Shown here: positions 43,328 through 50,389 of the stretch, one piece after another
Layout: each line of letters begins with the position of its first letter
Numbering within the stretch: position 1 is the first letter of the stretch
Source: Parafrankia discariae
GTDB taxonomy: Bacteria > Actinomycetota > Actinomycetes > Frankiales > Frankiaceae
NCBI RefSeq assembly: GCF_000373365.1
Contig: NZ_KB891274.1
Span: 115,568 to 179,567, forward strand
Direction: 5' to 3'
DNA: 64,000 nt
Made by a program: the position numbers and the translations under genes
Notes under the pieces: model-generated
Told to the model about the DNA's origin: nothing
Seen by the model: only the letters and a program-made list of their open reading frames with translations
Databases searched by the model: none

Positions 43328-43357
43328 GTTGTCAACCGCACGGGGGTACGTCCGGTC

Positions 43358-43957
43358 ATGACGTCACGCACGCCCGCGGCGGACGGCCGTAGCACCCCAC
43401 CGGCCAGCAGCCAGGGCCTGCGCGCGGACGCCCGGCGAAACCGGACACGGATCCTCGAGGCCGCCGAGGCCGTCTTCGCCGAGCGGGGCGCGTCGGGGTC
43501 GACCGAGGAGGTCGCCCGGCGGGCCGGGGTCGCGGTCGGCACCGTCTTCCGGCACTTCCCGACCAAGGAAGCCCTGCTGCGGGCACTCGTCGGCGATCTC
43601 GTGACCCGGTTGGAGCGCGAGATCACCGCCCTCGTCGCCGGAGGCGAGGCCGCCACCGGGCTGTTCGCCTTCTTCACCAGCATGGTCGAGCAGGCGGCGG
43701 CCAAGAGGACCGTCGTCGACCTCCTCGCCGCCTCCGGAATCGACCTCCCGGTCGCCAAACCGGTCCACGCCCTCCGGCAGCCGATCACGGAACTGCTCAC
43801 CCGCGCCCAGCAGGCCGGCGGCGTGCGCGACGAGGTCCGCGTCCCCGAGGTGCTCGCGCTTCTCACGGCCTGCTGCCAGGCCGCCCTGCACGACGGCTGG
43901 GACGACGAGCTGCAGGCCCGAACCCTCGCCGTCGTCTTCGCCGGGCTGCGTCCCTGA
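43358..43957 (+). CDS. TetR/AcrR family regulator
   Basis: A 199-residue repressor. The N-terminal HTH (about 25-75) is RILEAAEAVFAERGASGSTE, EVARRAGVAVGTVFRHFPTK, EALLRALVG; the rest is an all-helical ligand domain (FAFFTSMVEQAAAKRTVVDL). ATG at 43358. It presumably binds the two TGAGTN4ACTCA palindromes and controls both itself and the divergent SnoaL-prpD-prpB operon. Confidence 0.93.
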   Translation: MTSRTPAADGRSTPPASSQGLRADARRNRTRILEAAEAVFAERGASGSTEEVARRAGVAVGTVFRHFPTKEALLRALVGDLVTRLEREITALVAGGEAATGLFAFFTSMVEQAAAKRTVVDLLAASGIDLPVAKPVHALRQPITELLTRAQQAGGVRDEVRVPEVLALLTACCQAALHDGWDDELQARTLAVVFAGLRP

Positions 43958-43984
43958 CGGGTCCCCGACGGCGAGGCTGAGCTG

Positions 43985-44095
43985 TCAGGCGTCGCGGGAG
44001 ACCGACCCGCGCTTCTCGGTGAACGCGGCCATGCCCTCCTTCTGCTCGGCGGTGGCGCACGTGGAATGGAAGTCCCACCCCTCGACCCGGGCCGG
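43985..44095 (-). pseudogene. Enoyl-CoA hydratase C-terminal remnant
   Basis: The minus strand encodes DFHSTCATAEQKEGMAAFTE KRGSVSRDA then TGA (43985-43987): the conserved T.EQKEGM.AF.EKR tail of crotonase-family enzymes. Upstream the homology ends within a few codons and the promoter of the plus-strand monooxygenase begins, so only the last 35-40 residues remain. Confidence 0.6.
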
Positions 44096-44167
44096 CCCCG
44101 CCCGCCTGGCCACACACCGTCGATCCGGTTGACCTCAGGGCGGACTCGACGTCTAATGTCGAGACTC

Positions 44168-44177
44168 TGATATATCA
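44168..44177. promoter_or_regulatory. TGATATATCA operator, LLM monooxygenase promoter
   Basis: A perfect 10-base palindrome in front of the LLM gene (start 44196), just downstream of TTGACC (about 44129) and TAATGT (about 44152). The same sequence is found at 47300-47309 and with two changes at 46414-46423. Probable site for the GntR regulator encoded at 45633-46406. Confidence 0.65.
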
Positions 44178-44195
44178 ATCGCGAGAGGGGCAACC

Positions 44196-45584
44196 GTGTC
44201 GCCAAGGCGCGAGGACCAGCTCACCCTGGTCGCGTTCATGCAGGCCTCGAACGTGTCCGTCTACTCGGGGTCGTGGCGGTACCCGAGCTCGGCGCACGAC
44301 TTCCTCGACCTCCGCTACTACCAGCGGATCGCCCGGGTGCTCGAGGAGGGCACGTTCGACCTGATGTTCTTCGACGACCGCCTGGCGATGCCGTCGATCT
44401 ACGGCGACTCCACCGCCGACGCCGTCCGCTACGGCGCGCGCCCGGTCAAGCTGGACCTGACCGCCGTCCTGGGCGCCGCCGCGGCCGCGACGACCCACCT
44501 GGGTCTCGGCGCGACCTACTCGACGACGTACTACCCGCCGTTCCACGTCGCGCGGACCTTCGCGACCCTGGACCACCTCAGCGGCGGGCGGGCGGCCTGG
44601 AACGTGGTCACCTCGGTGAACGACTCCGAGGCCCGCAACTTCGGCGTCGACCGGCACCTCGGCCACGACGAGCGCTACGACCGCGCCGAGGAGTTCATCG
44701 ACGTCGTCACCCGGCTCTGGGACTCCTGGGAGGACGACAGCCTGGTGCTGGACCGCGAGTCCGGCGTCTTCGCCGACCCGGGCAAGGTCCACGAGCTCGA
44801 CCACCACGGCAAGTACTTCGACGTGCAGGGACCGCTGACGGTGCCGCGCCCGCCGCAGGGCCGGGTGCCCATCATCCAGGCCGGCCAGTCGGGCCGCGGC
44901 CAGCGGTTCGCCGCCCGGTGGGCCGACCTGATCTTCACCGCGGACCCGAGCCAGAACGTCGCCGCCGAGCACTACCGCGCCCAGAAGGACCTCATCACCG
45001 CCGAGGGCCGGTCCGCCGAGGCCGTCCGGCTGCTGCCGATGGCGTACGCCATCGTCGGCGAGACCGAGACGATCGCCCGGGAGAAGGAGAACATCTTCCT
45101 CAACGAGCTCGTCCACCCGATGGCGTCGCTGACGCTGCTCTCCGAGCTGACGAACCACGACTTCGCGGGCTACTCACTCGACGACGAGATCACCGACGAG
45201 CTCATCGACTCCGTCTCCGGCATCCGCGGCCTGGTCCAGGGCGTGAAGAAGCACCTCGGCGGCGGGCCGATGACGCTGCGGACCCTGGCCAACCACCGCG
45301 CCACCCTGCTGCAGGGCCCGCGCTTCGTCGGCACCGGCCCGCAGATCGCCGACCAGATGCAGGACTGGTTCGAGACCTACTCCTGCGACGGCTTCGTCCT
45401 CGCGGCCACCCACTTCCCCGGGGCGTTCGAGGACTTCGTCCGGCTGGTCGTGCCCGAGCTGCGCCGCCGCGGGCTGTTCCGTACCGAGTACACGGGCTCG
45501 ACGCTGCGGGAGAACCTCGGGCTGGCCCGTCCGGCCAGCAGCTTCACGGCGTCGGCCACCGCCGGCGGTGGCGCCGGCGCCTGA
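44196..45584 (+). CDS. LLM-class flavin-dependent monooxygenase (NtaA/SnaA/DszA type)
   Basis: A 462-residue two-component FMNH2-dependent oxygenase. LVAFMQASNVSVYSGSWRYP, RVLEEGTFDLMFFDDRLAMP, LGLGATYSTTYYPPFHVART, FATLDHLSGGRAAWNVVTSV and GRVPIIQAGQSGRGQRFAAR are classic for the NtaA/SnaA/SoxA/DszA group acting on nitrilotriacetate, sulfonate-like or polycyclic sulfur substrates. The length is as expected (about 450). It needs reduced FMN from a partner; the flavin reductase encoded at 46552-47217 under the same operator is the likely donor. GTG at 44196 with GAGAGGGGC upstream. Confidence 0.93.
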   Translation: MSPRREDQLTLVAFMQASNVSVYSGSWRYPSSAHDFLDLRYYQRIARVLEEGTFDLMFFDDRLAMPSIYGDSTADAVRYGARPVKLDLTAVLGAAAAATTHLGLGATYSTTYYPPFHVARTFATLDHLSGGRAAWNVVTSVNDSEARNFGVDRHLGHDERYDRAEEFIDVVTRLWDSWEDDSLVLDRESGVFADPGKVHELDHHGKYFDVQGPLTVPRPPQGRVPIIQAGQSGRGQRFAARWADLIFTADPSQNVAAEHYRAQKDLITAEGRSAEAVRLLPMAYAIVGETETIAREKENIFLNELVHPMASLTLLSELTNHDFAGYSLDDEITDELIDSVSGIRGLVQGVKKHLGGGPMTLRTLANHRATLLQGPRFVGTGPQIADQMQDWFETYSCDGFVLAATHFPGAFEDFVRLVVPELRRRGLFRTEYTGSTLRENLGLARPASSFTASATAGGGAGA

Positions 45585-45632
45585 ACAGGCCGCCGCCGCC
45601 GCTTGGGCCGGGCAGCGGGGTCTCCGGGCCGG

Positions 45633-46406
45633 TCAGCCGGCCGAGCCGGCTGCCGGCCCGGTGGCGGCGCCGGCCGGGCCGGCGCCGAACACCCGGGTGA
45701 CCAGCAGGCGGCCGGCGCTGAGCACGTGCTCCTCCGACACCCGGCGCGCGCGGGCGCCGTTGCGGGCGGCGAGCGCGTCGACGATGTCGTCGTGCTCGCG
45801 CAGGGCGCAGCCCACCTGCTCGGGGACGAGGTCGAAGAACGACCACGGGATGATCCGCCCGGTCTGACGGATGAGCGCGATCAGGCGCACCGAGTCACTG
45901 GCCCGGTTCACGGCCCGGTGGAACAGGAAGTTCGCCGTCCTCAGATCACCGCCGGTCTCGACAGCGGAGCGGACGTCGCCGGCGAGGCGCCGGATCTCGG
46001 CCAGGTGGGACTCGGAGACCCGCTCCGCGGCCCAGGCCGCCGCCGCTCCGGAGAGCATGGCGATCAGAGCGAAGTTGTCCTCGACGTCGCGCTGACGCAG
46101 GCCGATCACGGACACACCACTGCGGGGAGCGACGCGGACCAGGCCTTCGAACTGGAGGGTCAGGCACGCCTCGCGCACCGGAGTCCGGCTCGTGCCCAGC
46201 CGGGCGGCGGTCTCGTCCAGGTCGACGCGGGCGCCGGGACCGAGCCGGCCGCCCATGATCTCGTCCCGCAGCACGTCGGCCACCCTGTCGCGGGCGGTCG
46301 CGCCGAGCCGGAGCCTGCGAAGACTGCCTCCACCGGTGTCGGCTGCCGCCCGCTCATCTCCGACGAACGCGCCCTCCTGGGCGCGGAGGTGTTCGGGCCT
46401 GGACAC
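45633..46406 (-). CDS. GntR/FCD family regulator
   Basis: A 257-residue FadR-like regulator. The winged helix (about 35-100) reads VADVLRDEIMGGRLGPGARV, DLDETAARLGTSRTPVREAC, LTLQFEGLVRVAPRSGVSVI; the FCD ligand domain follows with NFLFHRAVNRASDSVRLIAL and EHDDIVDALAARNGARARRV (metal-binding His residues). GTG at 46406. On the minus strand a TGATATACC lies only 8-17 bases upstream, so the mRNA may be leaderless and autoregulated. Sits between the LLM and flavin reductase genes and shares their operator. Confidence 0.93.
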   Translation of the reverse strand: MSRPEHLRAQEGAFVGDERAAADTGGGSLRRLRLGATARDRVADVLRDEIMGGRLGPGARVDLDETAARLGTSRTPVREACLTLQFEGLVRVAPRSGVSVIGLRQRDVEDNFALIAMLSGAAAAWAAERVSESHLAEIRRLAGDVRSAVETGGDLRTANFLFHRAVNRASDSVRLIALIRQTGRIIPWSFFDLVPEQVGCALREHDDIVDALAARNGARARRVSEEHVLSAGRLLVTRVFGAGPAGAATGPAAGSAG

Positions 46407-46413
46407 GCGACCA

Positions 46414-46423
46414 GGGTATATCA
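46414..46423. promoter_or_regulatory. Degenerate TGATATATCA operator at the gntR promoter
   Basis: GGGTATATCA matches 8 of 10 positions of the palindrome found at the LLM and flavin-reductase promoters, immediately upstream of the gntR start. Confidence 0.5.
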
Positions 46424-46551
46424 GAGAGAGGGCGAGGCCGCGCCGTCAAGTGGGCGGCGCGATGACCGTGATGACATCGGCGAAACCGCCCGAGTACCGC
46501 CCGGCGGCCACCTGGGACTCGTTCGGCGGCCGCCCGACCGCGGTCGTCAGC

Positions 46552-47217
46552 TCAGGTGGCATCCCCGAGCAGGTGGAACCGGCGGCGGAAGTAGACAGCG
46601 GGACGGTCCTCCCCGACCCGCGTCCGCTCGACCCGGCCGAGCAGGATCGAATGGTCACCAGCCGGTTGGATGGCGTGGGAGGCGCAGTCCAGCACCACGC
46701 ACGCCCGGTCGAGCACCGGCAGACCGCTCTCGTCGGGGCGGAAGCCCGCGTCGGCGAACTTGTCCGCGCCGCGCGTCGCGAACCGGACCGCGAGGTCGGT
46801 GTGCTCCGGCGGCACCACGTGCACGATGAACCGCCGCGCCCGCTCGAACGCGGGGTGGCACTGCGCGGACGTCGCGAGACAGACCAGGACCAGCGGCGGG
46901 CTCATGGACACCGAGCAGAACGAGCTCGCCGTGAAGCCCCACCACCGACCGGTCTCGTCGGCGGTCGTCACGATCGTGACGCCGCTGGGGAACGAGGCCA
47001 TGGCGTCACGGAACCGACCGGCGTCGTCCTCCGCGGCCGCCCACGCCGCCGCCGTGGGCGCGGTGTCAACAGGCACGGCGCTGACAGGCACGGCGCCGAC
47101 GTCGGCGGGCGCGGCACTGACGGACGCCGTGTCGGCGGACACGGTGTTGACGGACGCCGTGTCGGTGGACGCCGCGTCGACCGCGCTGGTCCTGGTTGCC
47201 TCCGGCCGCCGGCCCAT
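46552..47217 (-). CDS. Flavin reductase family protein
   Basis: A 221-residue flavin:NAD(P)H reductase of the HpaC/SnaC/DszD split-barrel type, supplying FMNH2 to LLM monooxygenases. Signature: FRDAMASFPSGVTIVTTADE, WWGFTASSFCSVSMSPPLVL, VCLATSAQCHPAF and FIVHVVPPEHTDLAVRFA, then GDHSILLGRVER. An unusual Val/Ser/Asp/Thr/Ala repeat of about 50 residues precedes the domain (SVNTVSADTASVSAAPADVG). ATG at 47217 with GAGAGG 9 bases upstream; an in-frame GTG at 47283 has no spacing for a ribosome site. Regulated by the 47300-47309 palindrome. Confidence 0.9.
   Translation of the reverse strand: MGRRPEATRTSAVDAASTDTASVNTVSADTASVSAAPADVGAVPVSAVPVDTAPTAAAWAAAEDDAGRFRDAMASFPSGVTIVTTADETGRWWGFTASSFCSVSMSPPLVLVCLATSAQCHPAFERARRFIVHVVPPEHTDLAVRFATRGADKFADAGFRPDESGLPVLDRACVVLDCASHAIQPAGDHSILLGRVERTRVGEDRPAVYFRRRFHLLGDAT
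47058..47188. repeat. Imperfect tandem repeats in flavin reductase 5' part
   Basis: Phrases such as GACGGACGCCGTGTCGG and GGCACGGCGCTGACAGGCAC recur in tandem and encode the VSADTASV / VPVSAVPVDT low-complexity leader. Confidence 0.6.
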
Positions 47218-47299
47218 CGTGGCCCACCTCTCGATCAGCGAAGGATGCGTGGTGTCCGCCCGGGCGGACGACGTCCCCGTCACCTCAACACTGACATTT

Positions 47300-47309
47300 T
47301 GATATATCA
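47300..47309. promoter_or_regulatory. TGATATATCA operator, flavin reductase promoter
   Basis: Perfect palindrome identical to 44168-44177, directly following a TTGACA box (on the minus strand, about 47313-47318), 83 bases before the flavin reductase ATG. Confidence 0.65.
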
Positions 47310-47918
47310 GGTGTCAAGGTTGACCGCGAAGCTCGATCGACGAGGACCTCGAGCACGGCTCAGATCCGCCCGGCCCCGTCGTCCACCACCTGTTCGAGAT
47401 CAGTCGGCCGAACCCCGGCCCGCCGCGACCCTCTCGGGCCGGGCCGGGTTCCGCCGCGGTCCACCCGGCCCGGACCCGGTCTCCCGCTGGGATCCGCCCG
47501 AGCCGGGTCGGCCTCGCGGTCCTCGCCATCTCATTTCTTTCTCACCTCTTCGGGCTAAAATTTGTCCGAAATATCCCCTCGGAATGGCGAGAAGGATGCG
47601 AAACGGCGAGGAGCTGAGCCGGCTTTTGCTGACGTCCTCGCCGTTTGCGGGGCGGTATGGCCGGGTTCTGCTCCCGTTGAGGGCAAGGTGGCCGCCGGAG
47701 GGCAAGCAGCTCGCTACCCGACGCCGTCGACGCGGAGACGGTGTTCGCGCCCAACCCGCTCGCCGGCGGCGTCGGTGGCATGACCGCGCCGGACATGCGC
47801 TCCTGCCTGGAGCACGTCACGGACCACGGACTCGCCGAGCTCGGCTTCGCCCGGGTGACCCGTCCGGGTCGACCCGGGTGGGTCGACCCGGACGGGCGGC
47901 ACGCCGGAGAATGCGGGT
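47310..47918. other. Intergenic region with a large hairpin
   Basis: 609 bases with no convincing gene. 47520-47590 is AT-richer (CATTTCTTTCTCACCTCTTC, AAAATTTGTCCGAAATATCC) and could hold a promoter. A possible 65-codon frame at 47741-47938 ending CGCADCIA overlaps the acyl-CoA synthetase start and spans the hairpin at 47859-47896; I do not trust it. Confidence 0.4.
47859..47896 (+). repeat. 17-bp perfect inverted repeat upstream of acyl-CoA synthetase
   Basis: CCCGTCCGGGTCGACCC and its exact complement GGGTCGACCCGGACGGG flank a GGGT loop, ending 22 bases before the synthetase GTG. Such a stem would sequester or shape the 5' end of the mRNA; it may be an attenuator, a terminator of upstream transcription or a protein site. 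Confidence 0.7.
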
Positions 47919-49211
47919 GTGCTGACTGCATTGCGTGAAGGCCGGGCCGTGGTCCGGATGTCGGGCGCCGCGCTCGCGGGCGACGACCTGGCCGGCGCGG
48001 TGGGCGCCGTCGCCGGGCGGCTGCGGGGGCTGCGCCGGATCGCGGTGGTGGCCACCCCGACCCTGGAGACCGTGGTCGCGATCGCCGGGGCGGTGGAGGC
48101 CGGCGTCACCGTGGTCACGGTCAACCCGCAGGCCGGCGACGCCGAGCGGGCGTACGTCCTGGCCGACAGCGACCCCGACCTGCTGCTCGACGACGTGGAT
48201 CTCACCGCGCGCGGCGCGCTGCCGGCCGAGTCGGCCGACGACGACGCACCCGCGCTGGTCATCTACACCTCCGGGACCACCGGGCCCCCGAAGGGCGCGG
48301 TGATCCCGCGCCGCGCGGTCGCGTCCAACATCGACGCGCTGGCCGACGCTTGGGCCTGGTCGCCGGACGACGTGCTCGGGCACGCGCTGCCGCTGTTCCA
48401 CGTGCACGGGCTGGTGCTCGGGACGCTGGGCCCGCTGCGGATCGGGTCCGCGCTGCACCATGTGGCCCGGTTCGCGCCGGTGCCGGGCGCGACGTTGTAC
48501 TTCGCCGTGCCGACCATGTGGTCGCGGGTGCCCGAGCCCGCGGCGTTCGCGTCCGCCCGGCTGCTCGTGTCGGGTTCGGCGGCGCTGCCCGTGCCGGTGT
48601 TCGACCGGTTCGTCGCCCGCGCCGGCCAGCGGGTCGCCGAACGGTACGGGCTCACCGAGACCCTCATCAACACCGCCGCGCGGGCCGACGGCGACCGCCG
48701 GCCGGGCCTGGTGGGTGCGCCGCTGGGCGGCGTCGAGGTCCGGGTCACCGGCGACGACGAGTTCGGACCGGTGGAGGTGCGCGGCCCGAACGTCTTCACC
48801 GGCTACCTGGGCAACCCGGCCGCCACCGCCGCGGCGCTGACATCCGACGGCTGGTTCTCCACCGGAGATCTCGGCCTCTTCGAGCCGGACGGGCAGCTGC
48901 GCATCGTCGGACGGCAGAGCACCGACCTCATCAAGTCGGGCGGATACAAGATCGGAGCCGGTGAGGTCGAGAACGCGCTGCTGGCCCATCCGTCCGTCGC
49001 CGAGGCCGCGGTCGTCGGCGTGCCCGACGACGATCTCGGCCAGCGCGTCGTGGCGGTTGTCGTCACGCACGAACCGATCGACGCCACGACTTTGATCGAC
49101 CATGTCGCGACCGCGCTGGCCCCGCACAAACGCCCGCGCGAGATCCGGTTCGCCACCGAACTGCCGCGCAACCAGATGGGCAAGGTGCAGAAGAAAAAGC
49201 TGCTCACCTGA
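47919..49211 (+). CDS. AMP-forming acyl-CoA synthetase (malonyl/fatty acyl-type)
   Basis: A 430-residue ANL-superfamily ligase activating a carboxylic acid as acyl-AMP then acyl-CoA. Motifs: LVIYTSGTTGPPKGAVIPRR (P-loop A3), HALPLFHVHGLVLGTLGPLR, ERYGLTETLINTA (A5), WFSTGDLGLFEPDGQLRIVG (A7/A8 D and R), QSTDLIKSGGYKIGAGEVEN (hinge A8) and RNQMGKVQKKKL (catalytic Lys, A10). The H-L-HG layout and short N-terminus resemble malonyl-CoA synthetase MatB, but specificity is not certain. GTG at 47919. Monocistronic; preceded by the 17-bp stem. Confidence 0.9.
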   Translation: MLTALREGRAVVRMSGAALAGDDLAGAVGAVAGRLRGLRRIAVVATPTLETVVAIAGAVEAGVTVVTVNPQAGDAERAYVLADSDPDLLLDDVDLTARGALPAESADDDAPALVIYTSGTTGPPKGAVIPRRAVASNIDALADAWAWSPDDVLGHALPLFHVHGLVLGTLGPLRIGSALHHVARFAPVPGATLYFAVPTMWSRVPEPAAFASARLLVSGSAALPVPVFDRFVARAGQRVAERYGLTETLINTAARADGDRRPGLVGAPLGGVEVRVTGDDEFGPVEVRGPNVFTGYLGNPAATAAALTSDGWFSTGDLGLFEPDGQLRIVGRQSTDLIKSGGYKIGAGEVENALLAHPSVAEAAVVGVPDDDLGQRVVAVVVTHEPIDATTLIDHVATALAPHKRPREIRFATELPRNQMGKVQKKKLLT

Positions 49212-50389
49212 TCATCGGTCGCCGAAGAGTTACCGGACGGCCCGCGCTCGACGACGCCGACCCGCTGTTCCGGAAAACGAAGTACGCCGACACTCCCCGG
49301 CGACGCGGTCCGGCCCACCCGGATGCCGGTGAATTGCCGGTTTTCCGGCCGGGGCGGCGGAATTAGCCGCCGTGACGGGCGGTGCCGTCGGTCGGAGTAC
49401 TGACACCGGCCGCACGCGACGTCGCCGTCGGTCGGAATCGGAAGATCCGGCGGCTCCGGCAGGTCGGTTCTTCCGGCTCTCGACCGGCGCGCCGAGCGCC
49501 GCGTCGTCGGGGCAACGCCGGGCGGCCGCCGCCTTGTCCGACTCAGCCCGGTGCCGATGACCAGGCCTGTCCGGTGCGTCAGCGGTAGCGACCAAACGCG
49601 AAGGGTTCGCGCTGAACGCCCGGTTTGTCATGGCACGACCATTTCGTCCCATCAACCGTCCGCGCGACAGCCCACGGAGCGGACCCGCGTCCGTCGAAGC
49701 GCGCACCGCGGCGCCGATATGGGTGCTGCGTCACATCCACCGCGCCAAGCCCTGGCCCGCTCTCCATAACAGCCGGTCAGGCACCGAAAGCGGGACCCGA
49801 ACACGAGAACGGCAGGACGAAGATCCACATTGACGAGACCGAAGCTAAATGGTCAAATACGCAATGTGTATCGTTCGGCCGTGCTGGTGACCCGAAGTCA
49901 CATCGACTTCCTGCGCGTTAACTCCGCCGCCTGTACCAACGGCTGAACGGCTCGTAGCACCCAGCACGGACGACGGAGACCCGACCCCGGCTCCACGGGA
50001 TACGGCCCCCACGGTCGCGTCTGAGCATCGGCATCCCGGCATCGGAATACAGCCGCACCCGCCGACTACTTCCTTCTCACACCGCGCTGACAGCCGGTGT
50101 GGGCCCCCGTGACGCAAAACCGAAGAAGAGATCGAGACGGTATCAACGCGGCCCCCCGGCCGCCCGCGTCCTCGAGATCCGCGCCTGCCCGCCGATGAAG
50201 CAGACCAGCCGCCCCGGAGAAGCCTGGGGCGGCTACGACGATGCCGTGACATCGCACGGCGGCCGGCGCGGGCACGTCCCACCGACCGGGCGACCACCAC
50301 GGGCATGCATGATTCGTGCCCCGGCCACCACAGCGCCGTCGTCCGTCGAAGAATGTCCGGAACCGCGTCGAGAAGGAGAGGCACAGGGC
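49212..50389. other. 1.2-kb gene-poor region before the LuxR gene
   Basis: I find no gene with recognisable sequence here on either strand; open frames present are arginine/proline-rich shadows without ribosome sites. Around 49830-49925 the DNA is AT-richer (CTAAATGGTCAAATACGCAA) and may contain promoters. It marks the left border of the tetronate cluster. Confidence 0.45.

Noticed and set aside
47741-47938. 65-codon frame ending in CGCADCIA
   Set aside because: Overlaps the start of the acyl-CoA synthetase, spans a perfect 17-bp stem and has no clear ribosome site; possible but unsupported.
49230-49706. 158-codon minus-strand frame in the gene-poor region
   Set aside because: Basic low-complexity composition, no domain, no ribosome site.
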